Assembly: GCA_965153355.1 (NCBI GenBank)
Contig: OZ231126.1
Location: 74,524,001 to 74,588,000 of the forward strand
Length of the DNA: 64,000 bases
DNA from: Flaccisagitta enflata
Taxonomy: Eukaryota > Chaetognatha > Sagittoidea > Aphragmophora
Reading direction: 5' to 3'
In this document: piece by piece, positions 37,108 through 49,394 of the stretch
How positions within the stretch are numbered: the stretch's first letter is position 1
Layout of the letters: every line of letters starts with the position of its first letter
Program-made: the position numbers and the translations under genes
Notes under the pieces: generated by a model
Told to the model about the DNA's origin: nothing
Databases searched by the model: none
What the model saw: only the letters and a program-made list of their open reading frames with translations

Positions 37108-40100
37108 CTACGTTTCTTCAAGCACGGTAATACTTGGATATCACTACTTTTCAGCCTTTTAGTTTTTAATACATGATGTACTGAGACTAAAATACAAATT
37201 TCATCATCATAGCTTGATAAAATCAACTGTCGATTTCCCTTTATTTATCACCACTGCAAGGTGGTTGTGGTGAAAATGTTGAAATTTGGTCACTTTGGGC
37301 TCAATATTGGGTCACTTTGCTTTTGAAATTTGAACCAAAATCCATAAGATTATAAAACTAGAGCTCAAGAGCTAACTAGTGGTGCAATCCGCATGTTGCT
37401 ATCATTTTTGGTTATGATTTGAGAGCTTTTCGTAGATTGAAGGGTATGAGGGTTATTTTATCAGATGAATTTGGTGGTCATTTTGACTTTTTTTACAATT
37501 TTTGATGTATCTCCGCTTTGGATGGACTAATTTGGACGAAATTGGTGACCAAATTGAAGAATTTTTGATGCTCTGAATGAATCTGGTAAAATTTTTGATC
37601 GATATGACCCTCAAAATTTTTGAAAGACTAGAAGCAGGTGCTAGCCAGTCACCCAAAGGCAATATGTGGTCAGTGTTCCGATTTGTGACGTGAGACAGTC
37701 CACAAGCTAGCTGAAAGTCCGGGTGAACAGATGAGTAGCTCCGTCTAAAGAATCTTGCTGCAAGGAAGATGCCAAGTTGAGCAATGAAGTGTTCTTTAAG
37801 TTCTGAACAACAAAAGAGGGAAGAGAGAGAGAAGGGGGGGCGCTAATTACAGTGGGCATTATGAAAATGAGGGGGCCGGTCCATATCACATGAAAATGCC
37901 CTATACCTGAGGAGCCGTGGATGAAGGGTTTCCGGAAGGGGGGGCGGATGAGATGATGGGAAGCACAACATTAGTCTTTAAGCAATTAAATGATAGAAAA
38001 TAAGCTCGCTCGCTTGATCTAGGGAAAAAAGGAGAAATCAACATCTAAGCAAAATTGTACAAAAAGCAATGTTAATTAGGCAGAAAAGGCACATTTTTTA
38101 AGAGAGAGTCCCAAATTGTTTTTATCCTTTTTGGATGGAGAAATGAGTTCGGGGCTTGAGGCAGAGGAGGAGGAAGAGGACGAGGATTGAGGAGGAGGAT
38201 GAGTGATGAGGATGAGGAGAAGGAGCGTTGGATGATGGAGATGGAGGCGGTAGATGGAGCTGAATGCGGGAGAGAAAAGGAACATCGCGACATTTAGAAA
38301 CAGTCAGCGATACCCGTTGCCCTGCTTTGCATGATTGTGAATTTGAGTGAGGGGAAGCAGGGCAGCGGCCCAAAAGGGGACGTAGTCCTGTAGAACACAC
38401 AGGGACTTTTGTTTGTCCTTCCATCCGTCTGTCCCGAGATGGCTGTGAAGGTAGAGGGCTGAAATGATGCTTGAGAAGCCAGATTCGAGGCCTGAGAGTG
38501 CTGATTTGAGGACTAGAAGGTCGGGAGGACTATATTGAGGTAAAAGGGCCTGAGAAAGCAGGCTTCAGGCCTGACAGGGCAGGTTTCAGGTCTGAGAGGG
38601 TAGATTTCAGGCCTGAGAGGGCAGATCTCAGACTGCAGTTTACAGAGATCAGGCCTCAGAGGGCAGATTTTCAGGCCTGAGACAGTGGATTTAAGGCCTC
38701 AGACAGAAGATTTCAGGCCTGAGAGGGCAGATTTCAGGCTGGAGAGGGTAGATTTCAGGCCTGGGAGGGTAGATTTCAAGCCTGAGTGGGCAGATTGTAG
38801 CCTACAATTTGTAGGCAAAGATCAGGTCTCAGAGGGCAGATTTCTGGCCTCAGAGGGCAGACTTCAGGCTTCAAAGGACACATTTCAGGTCTCAGAGGGC
38901 AGATTTCAGGCCTGAGTCAGCATATTTAAGGCCTGAGGGCAAATTTTAAAGGGGTCTGCATCTGAGAGGGCAAATTTTAAGTCAGAGAGACAAACAGACG
39001 GACGGATAGAATGACGAACGAAAGTCCCCCTTGTGTTCTACAGGATTTTGTCCCCTTCGGGGCTGCTGCCCAAAAAGTTTTTTTCTCGCAATTTTGGCTA
39101 CTTTGGTCATATAATTTGGGCACTTCCAAGCTAGAAAAAGACAAAAAATTCATGAGCAAATTAAACTACAGTTCAAGATCTAACCAGTGCTGTGGTGCAA
39201 TCGGCATGTCAATATGTTAAAGCATATAGATTTGGCAGAGCTTCAAAGATCAGTGGGAAACTCGAGAAGCAGGTGAAAAAAAGTCAACTTTTTGTCATTT
39301 TGGTTACTTTGGTCACAAATTTCAGGCTCTTTGGAGTTGGAAAACGAAATGAAATCCATGGGCAAATTAAACAAGTTACGCGTCCAGCCCCACCCACACT
39401 CCTCTGCCCTTCCCCCCCACACAAAATAGTATCTTAAAGGCTGTTTTTGTCACTTTTTTGGGCAGCGTCCCCTAAGGGCTGATGTCACGTAGGTCACAGG
39501 GGTGAATTTCCATACATCCTTCTGTCCGTCCGCACGTCCGTACATCTGTTCCCCCAAGCTTCTCAAGCCTCAAATTCCCATTGAATATCACCACATTGGT
39601 CCCTCCAAAGCGGAGATATGTAAAATTGTAAAAAATGTCAAAATTGAACACCAAATTCATCAGGTAAAATAACCCTCATACCCTTCCATTTTTGAAGAGC
39701 TCTTAAATCTTAACAAAAAATGATAGCAACATGCGGATTGCACCACTGGTTAGTCATGAAGCTCTAGTTTTATAATTTCATGGATTTTGGGTCAAAATTT
39801 TAAAGAGAAGTGGCTCAATTTTCAGCCCAAAATGAGCAAAATTACCAAAAAATGTCATTTTATTATACCCACTGATTTTTGAAGCTCTGCCAAATCTATA
39901 TACTTCAACATATTGACATGCCGATTGCACCACTGGTTAGATCTTGAGCTGAAGTTTAATTTGCTCATGGATTTTTTTGTCTTTTTCTAGCTCGGTGGTG
40001 CCCTAATCTTATGTCCAAAGTAGCCATAATGACAAAAAAATTCTCTTTTTAACTCCTGCTTCTAGAGTCTCCCTAAAATATTGAGGGTCATATCAACCAA

Positions 40101-40499
40101 AAATATTGCCAGATTTAGTTAGAGCATCAAAAAATCTTCAGTTGGTTACAAATTTCATTTTAATTGGTCCCTCCAAAGCGGAGATATATTAAGAATTGTA
40201 AAAAATGTCAAAATTGACCACCTAGGTCATCTGATAAAATAACCCTCATACCCTTCCATCTTTGAAAAGCTCTCAAATCTTAACAATAAATGTGGCCCAA
40301 TTTTGAGCTCAAAGCGACCAAATTGCAACATTTTCACCACAACTACCTTACAGTGGTGACAAATGAAGGGAAATCGACAGTTGATTTTATCAAGCTAAGA
40401 TGATGAAATTTGTATTTTAGGCTCAGTACATCATGTATCAAAAACAAAAAGGCTGAAAATGAGTGATATCCAAGTATTACCGTGCTTGAAGAAACGTAG
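37108..40499. mobile_element. 3.4-kb foldback element, TSD TGCACG
   Basis: The ends are CTACGTTTCTTCAAGCACGG and the exact inverse. The arms match for about 240 bp, and less well up to about 540 bp (blocks at 37372-37640 recur inverted at 39590-39790 and 40160-40290). The flanking 6-bp duplication TGCACG (37102-37107, 40500-40505) restores the host tail when one copy is removed. The interior also holds a nested GGGCAGCGGCC element. No transposase; superfamily unknown. Confidence 0.88.
38360..39076. mobile_element. GGGCAGCGGCC-family element with 21-24 bp minisatellite
   Basis: The left end is GGGCAGCGGCCCAAAAGGGG then TCCTGTAGAACACA; the right end is the inverse, closing in GGGGCTGCTGCCC and AAAAA. 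Between the arms lie about 20 copies of CCTGAGAGGGCAGATTTCAG. It is nested in the 37108-40499 foldback element. A further left-end relic is at about 39460-39545. Confidence 0.85.
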
Positions 40500-40515
40500 T
40501 GCACGCGACTAAAAA

Positions 40516-40824
40516 AGGCACGCCTGTATTGCAGTTTAGCTGCTATAATCATGGTTAGGTGTCCGTATATTTATTTCCGAGATATTACTTCGATGGAAGG
40601 CTGGCCAGTAGAGGTGGGGGAAATGCACTTTAATCAACAGATCAAGTTGCAGGTGAAGAAAATGTCATAATTGGGAAAAAAATCAAAAAACGTTTTTCGA
40701 TTTTTTTAGTTCCGCTTAGGAATTAATTTTTTCCTTTTTCGCTTGGGATGTTTTGAGGAAGTTGAGGAGCGACTAGGCTTGCCCGAGGCTGGGGTTGAAA
40801 TTGGTACAGGGTGAAAGAGGGCAC
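40516..40824. other. Spacer partly shared with 46375-46445
   Basis: CTGGCCAGTAGAGGTGGGGG at about 40600 and the following 70 bp recur inverted after 46376, marking an unclassified dispersed repeat. Confidence 0.5.
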
Positions 40825-41257
40825 ACTGTGCCGTATCTCTACAAAAAGTGAACACAGGGCCAACTTTGGGGGGTCAAAAATTGATTTTGAAAAATATGCA
40901 TCAACATTGATTTAGAGGGCGAGGAAAAACGTAAACTAAGACCAAACCAACATTTTTGGACATTTTTTGGCGCTATAGTGACGTCACGACCCTCTTAGTC
41001 GAAAACCGATGAATTTTTTGAGGGAAAAATGAACTGTTTTTTTGTCGAGAGATATGGATGAAAAAATAGTCACTGTGGCTCTAAAAATTTTGTTTTTGAC
41101 ATGCGGATTTTTTTGCTGGCTAGCTCTTGAGCACCTTTATCGATGTGAGGATAAAAATTTGGATATATATTTTGAATTTTGGGGCAAAAATTGAAAAAAA
41201 TCAAATTTTAGGGTTTTTTTGTCTCAAAATGTAAAATAAGTAGTTTTGAAACTCATA

Positions 41258-41854
41258 CTATCTAGAACATAAGTATATCGACAGTATGGGGATTGGTTAA
41301 TTTAGCAGTATAGGAATCATAGAAAAACCGCCAAAACATGTCAGATACTTAACAATACGTCTTTGGGTTTCAACACATTTTTGTATGTGGATTTTCTAAG
41401 CACTTTAACCCAAATGCTTTGTATAAATGCATTATAACTATCCCTCATAAAAATTTTTTTAAAAAATTCCTTAGCGTATGCCATGTTCTCCCTTTTGCTT
41501 CAGTTGCAATCCCAATGATTCAGAGAGGTTGAAATCAACCAAGATAATGTAGCAAAGGTGTTGGGCGCTGTAATTAGGACCAAAAATAGGGTGGAAAAAA
41601 CCTCCAATCTAACTGAAAGGAGACTTAGTAACTTGTAAAGAAACTAAATGCATTTTTTTGGCCATTTTCTAATTGAAGTATCAATCTTGTTTTGCCTGTC
41701 AATTCTAAACGCCTTGAGCTAAAAGGATGCGGTTTGCGGCATTTGGTCAGAAATTCGAAATAGTTTCAGAATCTCACTGATTTTTATATAAATTTTTTAT
41801 TCTTAAAAGAGTTATTGCTTAAAATGCCTGTCGATATACATATGTTCTAGATAG
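41258..41854. mobile_element. TA-flanked MITE with empty site in the window
   Basis: The ends are CTATCTAGAACATAAGTATA and, inverted, CTATCTAGAACATATGTATA. TA occurs at 41256-41257 and 41855-41856. The paralogous copy near 63025-63035 reads CTCATATAGCC with a single TA, i.e. the unoccupied site. Confidence 0.93.
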
Positions 41855-42399
41855 TATAGCCCCAGAAAGTCCCAGAAATTTTTTTGCAGAATTTGATACC
41901 CCTATTAGTGTACAATCAGGGACCAGTGTTGATTTGTCTGGTTCCTGGCGGTCCTTCAGCCATTTTTGACCATTTTTAGCAACATACCAAAAATGTCATT
42001 TTTGGTAAAAACCAAATCAAATCATCTCTTAACAAAATTGACTGAGGATGTCAATTTTTGGCACGAGACTATGTCTTTACATTATGTTTCATGTCTAGGT
42101 TCCAAATTTTGCAGTCAATTTGCAGACTGGCCCAACTACCCTACCGACAAGAAATTTGAAAAATGGGTATAAACTGGTCAAAAATTTTCAAATTAAGCTG
42201 AAAAGTTGCTTGCAGGTGGATTTTGACCTGTGAAATTATTTGCTTTTATTCAAATGTGAGTGGGACGTGTTCTAAGTGCCTAAAAGTGGCCCAATTTTTG
42301 ATAAAAAATGGCAAAATTGGTCAAAATTTGAAAATCTAAAATTTCAGGGTTCAAACCCCATCAAAGAGACTCATTTACACCAAAAACAATCAATTTGCA

Positions 42400-43265
42400 C
42401 ATTTTTTTAGATTTGGAGACAATTTTTGGCCATTTTGAGTCATTTTTGGCAAAAAATGGCCTAAAATGGCCAAAATCAGCATTTTCTTCATACTGATCGT
42501 TGTTATTCAGATTTTTTTTGCCAATCTCACTCATTCCACTTAAGACTAGGAAAAATGTACTCATTAGAACCTTTAAAAACTTACATCAGGGCCATTACAG
42601 GCTAAAAACAGGCCAAAAATGGCCTAAAATAGCCAAAATCAGCATTCTCTTTAAACTGATTGTTGTTATTCAGAATTTTTTTGCCAATCTCACACATTCC
42701 ACTTAGAACTAGGAAAAATATACTCATAAGGACCTTTAAAAACTTAAACCGGGGCCATTACAGGCCAAAAACAGGCTAAAAACAAGCCAAAACGGCCTAA
42801 AATGGACAAAATCAGCATTTTCTTAAAACTGATCATTGTTATTCAGAATTTTTTTGCCAATCTCACTCATTCCACTTAGAACTAGGAATAGTATACTCAC
42901 TAGGACCTTTAAAAACTTAAACTAGGGCCATAACTGGCCAAAAACAGGCCAAAAATGGCCTAAAATGGCCAAAATCAGCATTTTCCTCAAACTGATCATT
43001 GTTATTCGGACTTTTTTTGCCAGTCTTATTCATTATACATTGAACTAAGAAAAATATACTCATTTGGACCCTTCATCATTCATACCGGGGCCATAACAGG
43101 CCAAGAACAGGCCAAAAATGGCCTAAAATGGCGAAAATCGGCCTTTTCTACAGATTGATCATTGGAATTTGGAATTTTTTTGCCAATCTCACTCAAACCA
43201 CTCAGAACTAGGAAAAATATACTCATTTGGACCATCAAACACTCATACCGGGGCCATAACAGGCC
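42400..43265 (+). repeat. Tandem repeat, unit about 165 bp
   Basis: About five units with GGCCAAAATCAGCATTTTC, CTGATCATTGTTATTCAG, TTTTTTTGCCAATCTCACTC and GGACCTTTAAAAACTTA. The same array resumes at about 63590 and runs off the window. Confidence 0.9.
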
Positions 43266-43280
43266 AATAAATGATCTAAT

Positions 43281-43915
43281 TTGCCATATGACGCACTGAA
43301 AATTACCATAGAATTAGCTACCCAAGCCAGATGAATCATGATTTTCATAAAATCAAATTTGGCAAAATTTTTTGCTGGGGTGTTATTAATTAGCATGTGA
43401 ATAGATATATTTTGCATGTATTAGTTTCAATAAGTCATACAGTTCAAGCCTGGAATCATGAATCCTATGGTCGAAAAACTACACAAAATACAGTGAAAAT
43501 ATCAATTTGTTATTGAACCATGACCCACACAGAATTCCAAATTAGCAAAGAAAATCTAAATCTCAACAAAATAAGAACATACGCGATCCCTAACTCAGTT
43601 ACTGAGCGCACTATGTTCTTATTTCATGCAAATTTTGATTTCCTATGCAAATTTGGAATTCTGTGTAAGGTGAAAAAAAATTGATTGTAACTAATTTTTT
43701 TACCTTTTCATAACTTCATAGTCGAATTTCCTTCATTCCTACTTACCATTCTACCATTTGGCCATATGAGATCATTTCTTTTATGTGATTAAACACACTA
43801 GATTTGAAAAACATAAAGCAGGCAATCACTAAAATAGAAATGCTAATGCGATTGGTTAGTTTGTCCTACGGGTAAATTTCTCTATTTTAAGTTTCAGTGC
43901 GTCATATTGACGAAA
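43281..43915. mobile_element. Inverted-repeat element (ATATGACGCACTGAAA ends)
   Basis: ATATGACGCACTGAAA at about 43287 and its inverse at about 43890. The centre has a second palindrome built on ACACAGAATTCCAAATT (43526 and 43650). Boundaries are approximate. Confidence 0.6.
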
Positions 43916-45110
43916 TTTCACGGCGAAAAATGATTCTGGATGATGACGGATTGACTTAAATTTGTGCATGATGGTGTCCAAGTGCTAGATTATCATTGTT
44001 TGACCATTTTCTGACAGAAGCAGCGGTTTGGTAGTCAAAAAACAGTCAAAAATGCCAATATAAAAGCTTTTTACGGCATTTTACGAGCATTTACGGCAAT
44101 GAAATGAGACTCAAACCCAGCTCAATGTTTTGAAACTCCGTAGTATGTGTGTCCCGGGTCCAAATACACATTTTCTGGCAATTTTTAAGTAGTTGTCCAT
44201 CTACAACAGGAAGAAAATCCCTCAAAAAAGGTCAAAAATGCCATTTTGACGGCAGTTTACGGTATAAAAATATGCTGAATGATGATGGATTGACTTGAAT
44301 TTGTGCATGATGGTGTCTCAGTGCCTGATTAACGTTGTTTGACTATTTTCTGACAGAAGCAGTGGTTTGGTAGTCAAAAAACAGTCAAAAATGCCAATAT
44401 AAAAGCTTTTTTCGGCATTTTACAAAGATTTACGAATGAAATGAGACTCAAGCTCAACTCAATGTTTTGAAACTCTGTAGTATGTGTGTCAAGGGTCCAT
44501 ATACACACTTTCTGGCAATTTTCGAGTAGTTTTCCATCTACAAAGGGAAGAAAACCCTCCAAAAATGGTCAAAAATGCCATTTTGATGGCAGTTTACGGC
44601 ATAAAAATACGCTGAATGAAAATGTGTTGACTTGAATTTATGCATGATAGTGTCTCAGTGCCAAATTGTCATTGTTTGACCATTTTCTTACAGAAGCAGC
44701 GGTTTGGTAGTCAAAAAACAGTCAAAAATGCCAATGTAAAGGCTTTTTACGGCATTTTACGAACATTTACGGCAATGACATGAGACTTGCACCCAACTCA
44801 ATGTTTTGAAACTATGTAGTATGTGTGTCCCGGGTCTAAATACACATTTTCTGGCAATTTTTGAGTAGTTGTCCATCTAAAACAGCAAGGAAACCCCTAA
44901 AAACGGTAAAAAATGCCATTTTGACGGCAGGTTATGGCATAAAAGTATGCTGAATGATGATGGGTTGGCCTGCAAATATGCATAAATATGTCTTAGTGCC
45001 AGAACATCATTGTTTGACCTCAATATGACAAAAGCAACGGTTTTAGACTGAAAAAAACTGGCAAAAATGCCATTTTTATGGTATTTTACGGCATTTTTCA
45101 GCATTACGTG
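43916..45110 (+). repeat. Tandem repeat, unit about 330 bp
   Basis: Over three diverged units, each with GACAGAAGCAGCGGTTTGGT, TTTACGGCATTTTACG, AATGTTTTGAAACTC and GTAGTATGTGTGTC. Confidence 0.88.
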
Positions 45111-45349
45111 CGTCTATCTGAACCGAATGTGCTGTATAACTTTTTTTGGCTTCTATGGGATAGTTCCAATGGGCACTTTTTTACACCTTCTGGAAAAAAG
45201 CAGGGCACTGTTGGACCAATACTTTAGGCGCTATGAATTTTTTAATCTTTTTTTATTTTTTCACATTTTCTGCATTTTTCTCAAAGATCTATATTTTTCA
45301 TTGATCTCAATTTTTGGCTTTAAGTCCAACAAAAATGAGTTCAGCAGAG

Positions 45350-46060
<711 letters not shown>

Positions 46061-46163
46061 AAGGCCCGTGAATATAATGACGAGAGAGAAGGAACTGAAA
46101 AAAAAAAAAAACAAAAACAATTTTAAGATTTTTTTCCGGTCGGCGAGAGCTGCCTTTACTGGT

Positions 46164-46375
46164 ATGATAAGAATAGATAGTATGCCAAGTTTCAGGGCCT
46201 TTGGAACAGTTTTAGCCTAGCCCTCCACCCCCCTCCTGCCCCATTATAAAAGATAGGAAACTTTTGAAGCCAAAATCATTCCTATACATTTTCTATGGGA
46301 AATCAGGGGGGTGGAGGGCTAGGCTGAAACTGTTCCAAAGGCCCTGAAACTTGGCATACTATCTATTCTTATCAT
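46164..46375. mobile_element. Small foldback hairpin element
   Basis: Arms of about 75 bp pair almost perfectly (ATGATAAGAATAGATAGTAT on the left; inverse on the right) around a 65-bp loop. Flanking DNA after it matches 40600-40675, suggesting insertion into another repeat. Confidence 0.8.
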
Positions 46376-46471
46376 ATTATGACATTTCCTTCACCTGCCT
46401 CTTTATCTGTTGACTAAGGTGCATTTCCCCCACCTCTACTGGCCAGTGGCTTTGGCCTCATACCTGCGGGT

Positions 46472-46710
46472 CTTTAGTCGCGTGTTACGCAACTCTACAA
46501 GTCACTTCGCCCGTCTGTCCATTGGTTGGTCGGTCCGGCAGTTGATTTTCAACCTGTTATAAATTAAGTTACATGTAGTACATGTAGCACATGTACATGT
46601 AGTACATGTAGTACATGTTAGAAAATTTGTTTGACAGGTCTGATGCACGCGACGTTGCGCTAATAAAGTTGTTTCGTGTCTAAAGCAGATATAACTGCTC
46701 TGGCCTTGTT
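46472..46710 (-). mobile_element. Hairpin-tail element, decayed
   Basis: The left end is TTTAGTCGCGTGTTACGCAACT, the right end GGCCTTGTT. Interior has an ACATGTAGT tandem run (46572-46621). Confidence 0.65.
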
Positions 46711-47190
46711 TTGGTGGAGAACTAGCTAAAGCCTCACAGCTGTGCCTGTGGGCTAGTATTAGTGATGAGGCCTCGTGGTCATAGCTCTAGCTGACTAAGG
46801 CTACATGGCAGTGGACTTGCTTTGGAAATGAGGCGCAGCCTTGCTTTTTTTAGTTGCGGACACGCAACTCTAAAAGAGGCTTTGTCGGTCCGTCCATTTG
46901 TCCGTCGGTCCGTCAGTCGGTCCATAACCCACGAGTCGAAAAGTGGAAAAACGAGCGTTTGAGGTGCTTTTTTGGTATATGTGTTATTGGGGGGGCATGG
47001 GGTGTGGATGGGGGTTGGATGCCCCTGCCCACCGTACCCGTCCGCAACGATATTGTGACCCCGCGTCACTTGTTGAAGGCCTCACAGCTTAAGCTTAAAA
47101 GATAATTCCTAGCTTTCTTTAAAGGCCTCACGCCTTAAACTTAAAATATAAGGCCTTGCTTTCTTTAAAGGCCTCACAGATGATACTCAA
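46711..47190. repeat. AGGCCTCACAGCTTAA repeats around a hairpin-tail copy
   Basis: GGCCTCACAGCTTAAGCTTA-like units before and after the element at 46846-47075. No gene. Confidence 0.5.
46846..47075 (-). mobile_element. Hairpin-tail element, ACAAGTGACGCGGGG head
   Basis: On minus: CAACAAGTGACGCGGGGTCA head, GTTGCGGACGGG word, GGTGGGCAGGGGC, a GGAC run, tail AGTTGCGTGTCCGCAACT, AAAAA. Words agree. Confidence 0.88.
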
Positions 47191-47503
47191 AGCTGAGGCC
47201 TTGCTTAGGTGTCGAACGACCCATAAGTCACAAATGATCGGAAATAATGATCGATAACGAAATGAGAGTAAGAATTTACATTTAACCAAATAAGGATAGA
47301 TTTCGCTGAAAAGACTTTTTTCTTTCGCGTAAAGATTAATTCTTTTGTTCGGACGCGCGCGGGAGAAAAAAGTGCATTGGTCATTAATGAGCTTTCTTTC
47401 TTTTTTTTTTTTCTTTTCATCTTTTCTTCTTTCTTTCTTTCTTTCTTTCTTTTTTTCTTTTTCTTCGGTCGTTAACGAGTTTATGTTTTTTATCTTACAA
47501 TCC
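47191..47503. other. Spacer with a TTTC run
   Basis: No gene. Low-complexity T/C at 47395-47465. Confidence 0.4.
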
Positions 47504-47761
47504 TTTTTAGTTGCGGACACGCAACTCTATGAGAGGCTTTGTCCGTCCGTCTGTCCAGTGCTCCATTGTTCCGTCGGTCAGTCGCGCTCGAGTTGTTAAC
47601 GTAAACATGAAAAACACGCATTTATGATGCTGCAGTTGTAATTGTGTGTGAATGTGTTAGAGTGTGTGAGTGCGGGGGTTGGGGGTGGGGTTGGGTTGAG
47701 GCTAGAAGTTGGATGCCCCTGCCCACCCGTCCGCAACAATATTGTGACCCCGCGTCACTTG
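47504..47761 (-). mobile_element. Hairpin-tail element, word GTTGCGGAC
   Basis: Same plan as 46846-47075, with head and tail words in agreement; includes a short GT-rich interior. Confidence 0.88.
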
Positions 47762-47959
47762 CTTTCCTCCGACTTATTCTACCTGTCTTGATCGGCTACA
47801 CTGACTGGCCTATGGCCAAGTCTCGTGGTGAAGGTAATTTGGTGAATGATTTTGGCTAATAGAATTAAAGATCTTTTGGACTGGCCAATACAGGAATATT
47901 GCGATGAGCGTACGTAACTGTTGCTCTGTTTGTTTGGTTCACTTTCGTCATATTTTCCC

Positions 47960-48058
47960 ATCTTTCTTTATTTTTCTCTTTTTCTTTCTTTATTTTTCTC
48001 TTTTTCTTTCTTTATTTTTCTCTTTTTCTTACTTTCTTTCTCTCTTTCTCTCTTTCTC

Positions 48059-48130
<72 letters not shown>

Positions 48131-48300
48131 TCATTTTTTGTTGCGAATACGCTACTCAATAAGAGGCTTGGTTGGTCCGTTGGTCCGTCAATCGGTCTGT
48201 CCGTCCATGATGATCAAGTCGAAAAGTCTGAAAACGCCAATTTATGGCTCTGCAGTTGTGAATGTCTGTGTGGAGGGAGGAGGGGGGGATAGTGTGTATG
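47960..48300 (-). mobile_element. (TTTC)n tract and a decayed element
   Basis: (TTTC)n at 48058-48132 abuts a decayed tail (TTGTTGCGAATACGCTACT) and the usual TTGGTCCGTTGGTCCGTC run. The head is missing. Confidence 0.6.
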
Positions 48301-48385
48301 GTGGTCGCTAGAGTTGGGAGAACTTATGTCGTGACTGTCGGAATCGACAGTCACACCCAATGGTGTCGGTCATTCGACATCATGG

Positions 48386-49105
48386 TAGGAGTGCTAACGA
48401 ACAATTTTTGAATTAATCATCGTTGGTCAGTTAATTTAGATCATTAATCATCGTTAATCGTTAATTTTTAGCTAATTTTATGGTAATGAAAGCTGATGGA
48501 TCACGCTTGACTACAATACCAATAATTGAAAAAAAAAATCATCTTTCCCTTGTTGATACACAGCTACTCAAGTCAGGGGCAAAAGGGCTGGGGAAGAGAT
48601 GCTCAAAGCTCAAAGCTCAAAACACACACACACACACAAAAAAAAACAAACATTTTTTTCACTGACTGATAGACAGACCAAAATCCCAGACCTGTGCCAA
48701 CAGGCAGTGTGTTAGAAAGTCACTTGCACAAAAAATGAGAAATGAGAAGAAAAACAAGAAGAATCAACAATATGATTGCAATGTGAAAATGCATGTTTAA
48801 TTGTTGTTGTTACATAGTCGTATGATGATGATTTTCCTTGCTCAATCCTGCAAAAAAGAGAGAAAGAAAGAAAGAAAGATAGTTTGAGAAAGAAAGGAAA
48901 AACGAAAGAAAAAGAAAGAAAAAGAAAGAAAAAGAAAGAAAAAAAAGGAAGAAAGAGTACAACGACATATAAATGTAAAATAAAGAAGACACAATCAAAG
49001 AGAAAGAAAAAGAAAGAAATGAAGATAGAAAGAAAAAAAGAACTAAAGGAAAAGAGAAAGAAAAAAAGAAAGAAAGAAAGAAAAAAAGAAAGAAAAAAAG
49101 AAAAA

Positions 49106-49141
<36 letters not shown>

Positions 49142-49335
49142 GAAAAAAAAAGAGGCAATGGCAAAGAACACTTTAGAATTTTGCCCATTTGTGTTAGTAA
49201 AGATGCGAACCTAAGTCACATTTCAGCTTTGAGTTAGGATCATGATTAACGATTAAATTCTTTTAACTTGTTTGATAATTAATTTGCTAATTGATCGTTA
49301 ATTAATCGTTAATTAATAACGATTATACATCCCTA
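48386..49335. mobile_element. hAT-type non-autonomous element, TSD CATCATGG
   Basis: CATCATGG at 48378-48385 and 49336-49343. The ends are TAGGAGTGCTAACGA and, inverted, TAGGGATGTATAATCG. TTAATCGTTAATT blocks lie just inside both ends. The interior is mostly GAAA low complexity. No transposase. Confidence 0.85.
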
Positions 49336-49394
49336 CATCATGGTCAAAAACCGTCACGACCTACCGACTGACAGACAAAGGAATAGGTGAAGAA

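Larger units (their letters stand above)
36927..40515 (+). mobile_element. Hairpin-tail element split by a foldback element
   Basis: Head and body are at 36927-37107 (AACAAGGCCGGATACACGGC, AGTCGCGTGCGGG, GACCGACC run, GAGTCGCGTGCACG). The rest of the tail, CGCGACT plus A-run, lies at 40504-40515. The break falls inside the tail palindrome. Confidence 0.85.
40825..43265 (+). repeat. Long dispersed repeat, copy 1
   Basis: Starts CACTGTGCCGTATCTCTAC and matches 62589-64000 closely (landmarks GTGACGTCACGACCCTCT, GGGACCAGTGTTGATTTG). The two differ by a 597-bp insertion here (41258-41854) and by copy number of the 165-bp repeats that follow. No long frame is present. Confidence 0.9.
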
